From: Azohydromonas australica DSM 1124
GTDB lineage: Bacteria > Pseudomonadota > Gammaproteobacteria > Burkholderiales > Burkholderiaceae_C
Reading direction: 5' to 3'
Length of the DNA: 57,365 nt
NCBI RefSeq assembly: GCF_000430725.1
Contig: NZ_KE387214.1
Location: 111,382 to 168,746, forward strand
Shown: piece by piece, positions 50,667 to 57,365 of the stretch
Layout: every line of letters begins with the position of its first letter
Position numbering within the stretch: the stretch's first letter is position 1
Notes under the pieces: generated by a model
The model's input: only the letters and a program-made list of their open reading frames with translations
What the model was told of the DNA's origin: nothing
Databases searched by the model: none
Made by a program: the position numbers and the translations under genes

Positions 50667-52232
50667 ATGTCAAGCACGCGCAACATCCTCTTCATCATGG
50701 CCGACCAGCTGCGCTGGGACCACCTGGGCTGCAGCGGCCATCCGTACCTGCGCACGCCCAACCTGGACGCGCTGGCCGCGCGCGGCGTGCGCTTCGCCAA
50801 CGCCTTCGTCAACAGCGGCGTGTGCGGCCCCAGCCGCATGAGCTACTACACCGGCCGCTACCCCATCAGCCACGGCGCGACCTGGAACCGCGTGCCGCTG
50901 CCCGTGGGCGAGGTGACGCTGGGCGAGTACCTCAAGGGCGCCGGCCGCACGCTGGCGCTGGCCGGCAAGACCCACGTCATGCCCGACCACGAAGGGCTGG
51001 CCCGCCTAGCGCTGGACGGGCAGTCGGAGCTGGGCACCTTCCTGGAGCGCGGCGGCTTCGAGGAGATCGACCGCTACGACGGGCACCACACGCCCGGCGA
51101 CGAGAGCGGCTACCCCGGCTTCCTGCGTGCGCAGGGCTACGACAGCGCCGACCCGTGGAGCGACTACGTCATCTCCGGCGTGGACGCCGAGGGCCGCGTG
51201 GTCAGCGGCTGGCACATGCGCAACGTGCACCTGCCGGCGCGCGTGCGCGAGGAGCATTCCGAGACCGCGTTCATGACCGACCAGGCCATCGGCTTCATGG
51301 ACCGCATGGGCCAGCAGCCTTGGGTGCTGCACCTGAGCTACGTGAAGCCGCACTGGCCCTACATGGCGCCCGCGCCCTATCACGCGATGTACACGCCCGA
51401 CCAGTGCCTGCCCGTGGTGCGCAGCGCCGCCGAGCGCGAGGACGAGCACCCGGTGGTGGCGGCCTACCGGCAGAGCGAGGAAAGCCTGAGCTTCCAGCGC
51501 GAGGACTGCATCCGCACCGTGCGCCCGGCCTACCAGGGCCTGGTCTCGCAGCTCGACGCGCACCTGGGCCGCCTGTTCGAGCACATGGAGGCGCGCGGCC
51601 TGATGCAGGACACGCTGATCGTCTTCACCGCCGACCACGGCGACTACCTGGGCGACCACTGGCTGGGCGAGAAGGAGCTGTTCCACGACACGGTGCAGAA
51701 GGTGCCCTTCATCGTGGTCGATCCCCGCCGCGAGGCCGACGCCACGCGCGGCCGCGTCGAGGAGCGCTTCGTCGAGGCCGTGGACGTGGTGCCCACCATC
51801 CTGGACGCGCTGGGGCTGGCGCAGCCCACGCACCGCGTCGAGGGCCGCAGCCTGCGCCCGCTGCTGCACGGCGAGGCGGTCCCGGCGTGGCGCGACTTCG
51901 TCTACTCCGAGCTGGACTACAGCTTCAAGCAGGCGCGGCTGCTGGTGGGCCAGGGGCCGCAGGAGGCGCGCGCCTTCTCGATCCGCACGGCGCGCTGGCG
52001 CTACGTGTACTGGCTCAACGCGCCCGAGCAGCTCTACGACCTGCAGGCCGACCCGCAGGAGTTCCAGGACCTGGGCCGCAGCGCCAGCCACGCCGGCGTG
52101 CGCGAGACGCTGCGCCAGCAGCTGCTGGACTTCCTGGCCCGGCGCAAGCACCGCACCACCGTGACCGACGCCTTCGTCGAGTCCCGCACCAACCGCCACA
52201 AGCAGGCGGGCGTGTTCTTCGGGCAGTGGTGA
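50667..52232 (+). CDS. Sulfatase/phosphonate monoester hydrolase family enzyme
   Basis: A 521-residue alkaline-phosphatase-superfamily hydrolase. C53 in GVCGPSRMSYYTGR is the C-x-P-S-R residue converted to formylglycine by maturation enzymes. D12 (MADQLRWDHLG) and D323/H324 (TADHGDYLGDHW) are metal ligands; the positions of D12 and D323/H324 and the ADQ motif match phosphonate monoester hydrolases/arylsulfatases of the Rhizobium type. Length and the closing QWLYDLQADPQEFQDL-type segment also agree. No signal peptide, so the enzyme is cytoplasmic. With the SulP transporter next to it, sulfate ester hydrolysis is the favoured role; phosphonate or phosphate ester activity is possible. Confidence 0.88.
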   Translation: MSSTRNILFIMADQLRWDHLGCSGHPYLRTPNLDALAARGVRFANAFVNSGVCGPSRMSYYTGRYPISHGATWNRVPLPVGEVTLGEYLKGAGRTLALAGKTHVMPDHEGLARLALDGQSELGTFLERGGFEEIDRYDGHHTPGDESGYPGFLRAQGYDSADPWSDYVISGVDAEGRVVSGWHMRNVHLPARVREEHSETAFMTDQAIGFMDRMGQQPWVLHLSYVKPHWPYMAPAPYHAMYTPDQCLPVVRSAAEREDEHPVVAAYRQSEESLSFQREDCIRTVRPAYQGLVSQLDAHLGRLFEHMEARGLMQDTLIVFTADHGDYLGDHWLGEKELFHDTVQKVPFIVVDPRREADATRGRVEERFVEAVDVVPTILDALGLAQPTHRVEGRSLRPLLHGEAVPAWRDFVYSELDYSFKQARLLVGQGPQEARAFSIRTARWRYVYWLNAPEQLYDLQADPQEFQDLGRSASHAGVRETLRQQLLDFLARRKHRTTVTDAFVESRTNRHKQAGVFFGQW

Positions 52233-52275
52233 GCCGAGCCCTGCCCGCCACCCGCAACACATCCACTCGCCGCCC

Positions 52276-54012
52276 ATGATCCGTCCGCCCGCCTGGTGGC
52301 CGCCCACCCCTGACAGCCTGCGCGCCGATGCGCTGGCCGGGCTGCTGGGCGCCGTGCTGGTGCTGCCGCAAGGCATCGCCTTCGCCACGCTGGCCGGGCT
52401 GCCGCCGCAGTACGGGCTGTACTCGGCCGTGGTGCCATGCATCGTCGCGGCGGTGGCGGGCTCCAGCCGCCACGTGGTGTCCGGGCCCACCAACGCCAAT
52501 TCGCTGGCGCTGTTCGCCATGCTCACGCCGCTGGCCGCCGTGGGCAGCGGGCCTTACGTGGAATTGGCGCTGGCAGTGACGGTGCTGGTCGGGCTGCTGC
52601 AGTTCGCCACCGGCGCGCTGCGGCTGGGGGCGATTGCCAACTTCATCTCCCCGACCGCCCTGCTGGGCTTCACCACCGGCGCGGCGCTGCTGATCGTGGT
52701 GCACGCGCTCAAGGACGCGCTGGGCCTGGCGCTGCCGCCGGGCACCGCCGCGGCCGGCGTGCTCAAGGAAGCGTTCACGCAGGCGCCGCAGCCCGGCGCG
52801 CTGCTGGTGGCGGCCGCGACGCTGGGCGTGGCCGCCGGGCTGCGCTGCTGGCGGCGCGGCTCGCCTTTCATGCTGGCGGCGCTGGCCGTGGGCACGCTGC
52901 TGGCGTGGGCGCTGCAGCACGGGGCGCCCCCGGCCTGGCAGCTGCGGCTGCTCGGCGCCCTGCCCTCGGCGCTGCCGCCGCTGCACCTGCCGCGCGTGGA
53001 ATGGCAGCAGCTGCCGCAGTTGCTGGGCATCGCCGCGGCGCTGACGGTGGTGGCGCTGGCGCAGTCCATCGCTATCGCCAAGGCCGTGGCGGCGCGCTCG
53101 GGCCAGCGCATCGACGCCAACCGCGAGTTCCTGGGCCAGGGCCTGTCCAACCTGGTGGGCGGCCTGTGCTCCAGCTACGTCTCCTGCGGCTCGCTCAACC
53201 GCTCGCTGCCCAACCTGGAAGCCGGCGCGCGCAGCCCGTTGGCGGCCGTGATGTCGGCGCTGCTGGTCGTGCCGCTGGTCGCGCTGAGCGCGCCGCTGCT
53301 GGCGCTGATCCCCTTCGCCGCGATCGCGGGCCTGCTGGTACTGGTGGGCTGGACGCTGCTGGACCTGCCGCGCTGGCGCCACCTGGCCCGCTCCAGCCGC
53401 CAGGAGCTGGCCGTGGCGCTGATCACCTGCGCCGCCACGCTGACGCTGCGGCTGGAAGTGGCGGTGCTCATCGGCAGCGCGCTGTCGCTGGGCCTGTACC
53501 TGCACCGCACCTCGCGCCCGGCCCTGCGCAGCATGGGTTTCAACGGCGACCCCTCGCCGCACCGCCCCTTCGTGGTGCTGACGCACACGGCCGACCCGCG
53601 GCCGGAGTGCCCGCAGCTGAAGCTGCTGCGCATGGAGGGCTCGGTGTACTTCGGCGCCACCGCGCATGTGTCGGACCGGCTGCAGGCGCTGCGCGACCAG
53701 CCCGCGCCCCAGCGCCACCTGCTGGTCATGGCCAAGAGCATGAACTTCATCGACGTGGCCGGCGCCGAGCTCTGGCGCCAGGAGCTGCGCGCGCGCCGCG
53801 CCCAGGGCGGCGACCTGTATTTCCACCGCCCGCGCCCCGGCGTGCTGGCGCAGTGGCGACGCGACGGCTTCCTGGACGAGCTGGGTGCCGACCACGTGTT
53901 CCCCGACAAGCGCCGCGCCATCGCCGCGATCACCCGGCGCCTGGACCGCGAGGCCTGCCACGGCTGCACGGCGCGCGTGTTCGAGGAGTGCGGCGCGCCC
54001 CAGGCGGGCTGA
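52276..54012 (+). CDS. SulP-family anion transporter with STAS domain
   Basis: A 578-residue inner-membrane transporter. The N-terminal SulP signature is ADALAGLLGAVLVLPQGIAFATLAGLPPQYGLYSAVVP (residues about 17-54), followed by SSRHVVSGPTNANSLALF; about 12 hydrophobic segments end near residue 410. The STAS domain occupies about 430-560 (VYFGATAHVSDRL, HLLVMAKSMNFIDVAGAELW). SulP carriers move sulfate, other oxyanions or bicarbonate. It lies 43 bp after the sulfatase gene, suggesting transport of sulfate or of the sulfate/phosphonate ester. A C-terminal CHGCTARVFEEC pair of cysteines is an unusual extra. Confidence 0.92.
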   Translation: MIRPPAWWPPTPDSLRADALAGLLGAVLVLPQGIAFATLAGLPPQYGLYSAVVPCIVAAVAGSSRHVVSGPTNANSLALFAMLTPLAAVGSGPYVELALAVTVLVGLLQFATGALRLGAIANFISPTALLGFTTGAALLIVVHALKDALGLALPPGTAAAGVLKEAFTQAPQPGALLVAAATLGVAAGLRCWRRGSPFMLAALAVGTLLAWALQHGAPPAWQLRLLGALPSALPPLHLPRVEWQQLPQLLGIAAALTVVALAQSIAIAKAVAARSGQRIDANREFLGQGLSNLVGGLCSSYVSCGSLNRSLPNLEAGARSPLAAVMSALLVVPLVALSAPLLALIPFAAIAGLLVLVGWTLLDLPRWRHLARSSRQELAVALITCAATLTLRLEVAVLIGSALSLGLYLHRTSRPALRSMGFNGDPSPHRPFVVLTHTADPRPECPQLKLLRMEGSVYFGATAHVSDRLQALRDQPAPQRHLLVMAKSMNFIDVAGAELWRQELRARRAQGGDLYFHRPRPGVLAQWRRDGFLDELGADHVFPDKRRAIAAITRRLDREACHGCTARVFEECGAPQAG

Positions 54013-54034
54013 AGCGCCCGGCCACGACGCCCCA

Positions 54035-54054
54035 CCCGGCAGCGACCTGCCGGG
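54035..54054 (+). promoter_or_regulatory. Perfect hairpin before the second porin
   Basis: CCCGGCAG and CTGCCGGG pair around a CGAC loop, 33 bases upstream of the porin ATG and just after the SulP stop. It lacks a T-run. A similar arrangement precedes the other porin in this window, which suggests transcript stabilisation. Confidence 0.45.
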
Positions 54055-54087
54055 CAAGACGAACCACAACCACCAGGAGACCCCTGC

Positions 54088-55203
54088 ATGAACAAATCCG
54101 TCCTCAGCGCCGCCGCGCTGGCCGCCTGCGCCGGCGCCGCATCGGCGCAAACGGGCGTCACCCTCTTCGGCCTCGTCGATGCCTACGTCGAATCGGCACG
54201 GATTTCGGGGCGGGAGACAGTGAACCGCGTCTCCAGCGGCGGCAGCGCCGCCTCGCGCTGGGGCCTGCGCGGGCGCGAGGACCTGGGCGGCGGCCTCAGC
54301 GGCAACTTTGTGATCGAGAACGGCTTCGCTCCCGACACCGGCATGGCCCTGCAGGGCGGACGGCTGTTCGGCCGCCAGGCCTGGGTCGGGCTGGCCTCGG
54401 CCACCGCCGGCGAGATCCGCCTCGGCCGCCAGTACGCGCCCATGCACTTCTCGATGCAGTCCAGCGACATCGACGCCTTCTCCGCCTTCTCGCCGGTGTT
54501 CGCCATGTACCTCTCCAACGGCGAGCAGAGCCGCCAGGACAACCAGGTGAGCTACTGGACGCCCAAGCTCGGCGGCTTCTCCGGCGCCGTGTCGGTGGCC
54601 GCCGGCGAGGGCGCCGCCGTCGCGCCCGGTCCCACCACCGGCTGGATTCCCGCGGCAGGCACTGCCAAGCGCAGCCTGGGCGCGCTGCTGCGCTACCAGG
54701 CCGGCGCCCTCGACGCCAGCGCCGGCTTCCACCAGGGCGGCCAACGGCTGGCGGCCGGCGAGGCCCAGCAGCGGGCCTTCAACCTGGGCGCCACGTACCG
54801 CTTCGGCAGCGCGCAGCTGGGCGGCAACTACTGGGAACACCGCAACGAGCTGCCCACCGCAACGACGGCGCGCACACGCGGCTTCGCGCTGGGCGTGCGC
54901 GTGCCCGTGGCCGGCGCGCTCAGCGTCGTGGCCCAGGTGGGCCAGGTGCGCGACAACGGCCGCGCCTATGCCACCGGCGCCGTCAAGGCCGATGGCCGAA
55001 CCACGCACGTCAACGTCGGCGCCAACTACACCCTGTCCAAGCGCACCGAGCTGTACCTGCGCTATGCGCGCGTGGAGGACCGCGACGCGGGCTACAACGG
55101 CCGGGCCACCGCCGCCCTGTTCGGCGCCTTCGGTGCCAACAACGCCCTGCCCGTCAGCGGCTCGGCCCGCACCCTCGGCGTGGGCCTGCGCCACAGCTTC
55201 TGA
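54088..55203 (+). CDS. Gram-negative porin
   Basis: A 371-residue outer-membrane porin. Signal peptide MNKSVLSAAALAACAGAASAQ; mature start TGVTLFGLVDAYVES. Conserved barrel segments are SRWGLRGREDLGGGLSGNFVIENGF near residue 51 and GRLFGRQAWVGLAS near 86; it ends LGVGLRHSF with terminal Phe. It has the same overall architecture as the porin at 19416-20537 but is clearly diverged. Within this operon it should admit the sulfonated or phosphorylated substrate. GGAGA precedes the ATG. Confidence 0.93.
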   Translation: MNKSVLSAAALAACAGAASAQTGVTLFGLVDAYVESARISGRETVNRVSSGGSAASRWGLRGREDLGGGLSGNFVIENGFAPDTGMALQGGRLFGRQAWVGLASATAGEIRLGRQYAPMHFSMQSSDIDAFSAFSPVFAMYLSNGEQSRQDNQVSYWTPKLGGFSGAVSVAAGEGAAVAPGPTTGWIPAAGTAKRSLGALLRYQAGALDASAGFHQGGQRLAAGEAQQRAFNLGATYRFGSAQLGGNYWEHRNELPTATTARTRGFALGVRVPVAGALSVVAQVGQVRDNGRAYATGAVKADGRTTHVNVGANYTLSKRTELYLRYARVEDRDAGYNGRATAALFGAFGANNALPVSGSARTLGVGLRHSF

Positions 55204-55235
55204 ATTCCCCGGCCTGAGCACACAAGGAGACGACG

Positions 55236-56228
55236 ATGCAAACCCACGCCCAAACCCGAGCCCCGTCCCGTTTCGCCCTGCCCGCGTTGGCGCTCGCGCT
55301 CGCCGCGGCACTGCCGCTGGGCGTTCAAGCCCAGGCGGCCTGGCCCGCGAAGCCGATCCGCGTGATCGTGCCGCTGCCGCCGGGCGGGCCCAGCGACATC
55401 GTGCTGCGCATGGCAGCCGAGAAAGTGCAGTCGCAGCTCAAGCAGCCGGTGGTGATCGACAACAAGCCCGGCGCGGCCGGCAACCTCGGCGCCTCGGAGG
55501 CCGCGCGCTCCGCACCCGACGGCTACACCTGGCTGTGGACCACCGACACGCTCATGACGGTGAACCCGCACGTCTACCAGCGCCTGAGCTTCAAGCCCGA
55601 GGACCTGCAGCCAGTGATGCGCGCCAGCAGCTTCAGCCAGACCCTGGTGTGCCATCCGGGCGTGGGCGTGAAGACGGTGCCGGAGCTGGTGCGCCGCGCC
55701 AAGGACAAGCCCATGAGCTACGGGTCCGGCGGCGCCGGCTCGCCGGGGCACCTGGCGACGGAGCTGTTCAGTTCGGTGGCGGGCGTCTCGATGTCGCACG
55801 TGCCCTACAAGGGACCGGCCCCGGCGATGCAGGACATCATCGGCGGCGTGGTGGACTGCGGCTTCCTGGCCGCGCCCACGGTGCTGCCGCACGTGCGCTC
55901 CGGGCGCCTGGTGGCCCTGGCCGTCTCCGGCGCCAAGCGCTCGCCGCTGCTGCCGGAGGTGCCGACGGTGGCCGAATCGGGCTACCCCGGCTTCGACGCC
56001 ACCTTCTCGCTGGTGCTGTTCGCGCCGCGCGGCACGCCGGAGCCCATCGTCAACGCCATGCACGCCGCCCTGACCAAGGGGCTCAACAGCCCCGACGTGG
56101 TCGAGAAGCTGCACCTGACGGACCAGGACGTCGTGGCCGCCACCCCGGCGCAAACCGCGCAGCGCCTGGCCGCGGACAGCAAGACCTGGGGCGCGGTGGC
56201 GAAGCGGATCGGGTTGCGGCAGGACTGA
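55236..56228 (+). CDS. Bug-family (tripartite tricarboxylate transporter) periplasmic receptor
   Basis: A 330-residue periplasmic receptor. Sec signal peptide of ~32 residues (LPALALALAAALPLGVQAQA); mature core WPAKPIRVIVPLPPGGPSDIVLRMAAEKV, then NKPGAAGNLGASEAARSAPDGYTWL and SPGHLATELFSSVAGVSMSHVPYKGPAPAMQDIIGG, all diagnostic for the Bug family. It is the last gene of the sulfatase operon, 32 bp after the porin, with AGGAGA before the ATG. Its ligand is likely the organic acid or ester handled by this operon. No TctAB genes are present. Confidence 0.92.
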   Translation: MQTHAQTRAPSRFALPALALALAAALPLGVQAQAAWPAKPIRVIVPLPPGGPSDIVLRMAAEKVQSQLKQPVVIDNKPGAAGNLGASEAARSAPDGYTWLWTTDTLMTVNPHVYQRLSFKPEDLQPVMRASSFSQTLVCHPGVGVKTVPELVRRAKDKPMSYGSGGAGSPGHLATELFSSVAGVSMSHVPYKGPAPAMQDIIGGVVDCGFLAAPTVLPHVRSGRLVALAVSGAKRSPLLPEVPTVAESGYPGFDATFSLVLFAPRGTPEPIVNAMHAALTKGLNSPDVVEKLHLTDQDVVAATPAQTAQRLAADSKTWGAVAKRIGLRQD

Positions 56229-56240
56229 GAGGGCCTCCTG

Positions 56241-56303
56241 TCAGGCGGCGGTCCCATCCCGGCGGGGACGATTCGCTCCGGTGGCCGTCACGACGCCGCC
56301 TGA
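56241..56303 (+). terminator. Large stem-loop after the sulfatase operon
   Basis: TCAGGCGGCG (56241-56250) and CGCCGCCTGA (56294-56303) form a perfect 10-bp stem enclosing a second small hairpin (GTCCC/GGGAC). It begins 12 bases after the last stop codon. There is no T-run, so it is a possible transcript end or stabilising structure. Confidence 0.4.
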
Positions 56304-56379
56304 TCGCCCTCCCCACTCGCTTGCCCACCGCGCGCACGCCACCCGCGCCCATCCCCCGGCGTCCCCAAGCGCCGAGCGC

Positions 56380-56604
56380 CCTTCCACCGCCTCAGCAACA
56401 GCGCATTGCTGCCCACGTCCGCCAGCCAGGAGACGGAGCGGCTCTCGGCAGCGGGTGCTCGCTGTGGGCCTGCATCGCGGCGGCGAGGGACAGCAGCGCG
56501 GCGGCGTCGCCGTCCACGGCCTCATGCGCCTCCAGCTTCGGCTTGCCTTCCGCGAGGGTGCCGGTCTTGTCGAAGGCGGCGGTGCGCACGCCGTGGGCCA
56601 CCTG
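56380..56604 (-). pseudogene. Heavy-metal P-type ATPase remnant
   Basis: A short minus-strand stretch encodes VRTAAFDKTGTLAEGKPKLEAHE and then AAAMQAHSEHPL, the phosphorylation loop (DKTGTL) and the SEHPL motif of CopA/ZntA-type metal ATPases in their correct order and spacing. Both sides are missing: no membrane segments precede, and after SEHPLPRA the frame breaks. It is a fragment of a once complete gene left beside the rRNA operon. The region immediately to its right (56605-56700) contains two FRGMT-type repeat pieces (CGGGGGATGACC and CGCGGGATGACG), possibly the agent of disruption. Confidence 0.7.
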
Positions 56605-56773
56605 CCGTGGCTTCGGGGGATGACCACGGCACTTTCGACCCTGACATCGTGGGGAGGCCAGGCGCCTTTCGCGGGATGACGAACCAGGATGCGAAACGCG
56701 GCAGCTCGCTGGAGACGGCAAGCCGCGTTTTCAGGCGGCTTGGGTCCATTGCCCAATTGAATTCCCAAAAGCA

Positions 56774-56806
56774 AAACGCCCCGACCATATTCTGGTCGGG
56801 GCGTTT
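56774..56806 (-). terminator. Intrinsic terminator of the rRNA operon
   Basis: A perfect 14-bp stem, AAACGCCCCGACCA (56774-56787) and TGGTCGGGGCGTTT (56793-56806) with loop TATTC, 12 bases past the 5S gene on the minus strand, continuing into TTTGCTTTTGGG. Strong intrinsic terminator. Confidence 0.92.
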
Positions 56807-56818
56807 GCTGGGATATTA

Positions 56819-56932
56819 GCCTGACGATGTCCTACTTTCACACGGGAATCCGCACTATCATCGGCGCTGAGGTGTTTCACGATCCTGTTCGGGATGGGAA
56901 GGGGTGGGACCACCTCGCTATGGTCATCAGGC
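56819..56932 (-). rRNA. rrf: 5S ribosomal RNA
   Basis: On the minus strand the sequence begins GCCTGATGACCATAGCGAGG and contains the conserved TGGTCCCACC, TTCCCATCCCGAAC and GTGAAAGTAGG blocks, ending in the complementary ATCGTCAGGC that pairs with the 5' end. Length about 114 bases. The type agrees with Comamonadaceae-like 5S. Exact ends are uncertain by one or two bases. Confidence 0.95.
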
Positions 56933-57065
56933 TTGAACTTTTTGCCCAACTGCTTCGTTCAGCAGTTGAGCCAATTCACAGAGTCTATCAGCTTTATTGA
57001 TTGCGTCGCCGTCTTGGGCAACAACTTCAAATTCTCGCCTTTGACTGCTTCGTCAAAGTTATAGG

Positions 57066-57365
57066 GTCAAGCCTCACGGGCAATTAGTACTGGTCAGCTT
57101 AACGCGTTACCGCGCTTCCACACCCAGCCTATCAACGTCCTGGTCTCGAACGACCCTTCAGGGGGCTCAAGGCCCCGGCAAGACTCATCTTGAGACGAGT
57201 TTCCCGCTTAGATGCTTTCAGCGGTTATCTCTTCCGCACTTAGCTACCCGGCAATGCCACTGGCGTGACAACCGGTACACCAGAGGTGCGTCCACTCCGG
57301 TCCTCTCGTACTAGGAGCAGGCTCTCTCAATCTTGCAGCGCCCACGGAAGATAGGGACCAAACTG
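57066..57365 (-). rRNA. rrl: 23S ribosomal RNA, 3' end (partial)
   Basis: About 300 bases of the 3' end of 23S rRNA on the minus strand. Recognised pieces (as minus strand) are CCTGCTCCTAGTACGAGAGG (sarcin-ricin loop), AGCATCTAAGCGGGAAACT and the terminal TACTAATTGCCCGTGAGGCT. The gene continues beyond the window. The 133-bp spacer to 5S (56933-57065) holds no tRNA. Confidence 0.97.

Noticed and set aside
56933..57065. tRNA gene in the 23S-5S spacer
   Set aside because: No cloverleaf, T-loop GGTTCGAATCC-like sequence or anticodon arm can be found in the 133 bases.

Overview
The window is a high-GC chromosomal segment from a Burkholderiales betaproteobacterium. Comamonadaceae-like is my best guess. 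It rests on the 5S/23S rRNA sequence at the right end, NAD-dependent formate dehydrogenase of the Fds type, abundant porins, two Bug-type (tripartite tricarboxylate receptor) binding proteins, and a cluster carrying a Pnap_2097-family protein. Genes are tightly packed, often with ATGA-type overlaps, and most opposite-strand open frames are GC-driven shadows.

Layout: (1) 1-2657: start of an fds formate dehydrogenase operon (fdsG-fdsB, leftward, fdsB cut by the window edge) with a divergent ModE/LysR-like regulator. (2) 2682-12545: a complete nitrilase-centred Nit1C-type cluster on the minus strand: MSMEG_0572-like protein, nitrilase, radical SAM, GNAT, AIR-synthase-like, glycosyltransferase, MSMEG_0570-like protein, flavin oxidoreductase and an LnmK-like hotdog protein, with a divergent MocR-type regulator and repeated candidate operator motifs. 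(3) 12931-18911: a secreted orphan, an EpsL-like outer-membrane barrel, a flavodiiron-like metallo-hydrolase, an ECF sigma/zinc anti-sigma pair and a LivK-type binding protein. (4) 19416-29884: a hydroxycinnamate-type island: tannase-like esterase and porin leftward; crotonase, feruloyl-CoA synthase, SDR, Bug receptor, acyl-CoA dehydrogenase and LuxR regulator rightward, with two matching palindromic operators between the divergent operons. (5) 29975-38823: P-type ATPase and universal stress protein, then a PmrAB-like two-component system followed by GtrA, GT2, ArnT-like and YdjC-like deacetylase genes, the gene set expected for adding an amino sugar to lipid A.

(6) 38928-45069: one very large RTX-like protein (about 2,000 residues if joined) built from an 18-residue coil, interrupted by an apparent single-base frameshift near 43400. 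(7) 45288-49536: a signalling locus with a stand-alone receiver, a receiver-wHTH-Hpt fusion and a 7TMR-DISM hybrid kinase; the last two carry sibling Hpt domains. (8) 49538-56228: MarR and DUF3237 genes facing an operon of sulfatase/phosphonate monoester hydrolase, SulP transporter, porin and Bug receptor. (9) 56229-57365: a P-type ATPase remnant, then the end of an rRNA operon (partial 23S, 5S, strong terminator) on the minus strand.

The most unusual items are the one-sided RTX solenoid with its frameshift, the response regulator carrying its own Hpt domain paired with a kinase carrying a sibling Hpt, and the complete Nit1C cluster with an LnmK-like extra enzyme. All functions are inferred from motifs and gene neighbourhood by reading; no database search was run.
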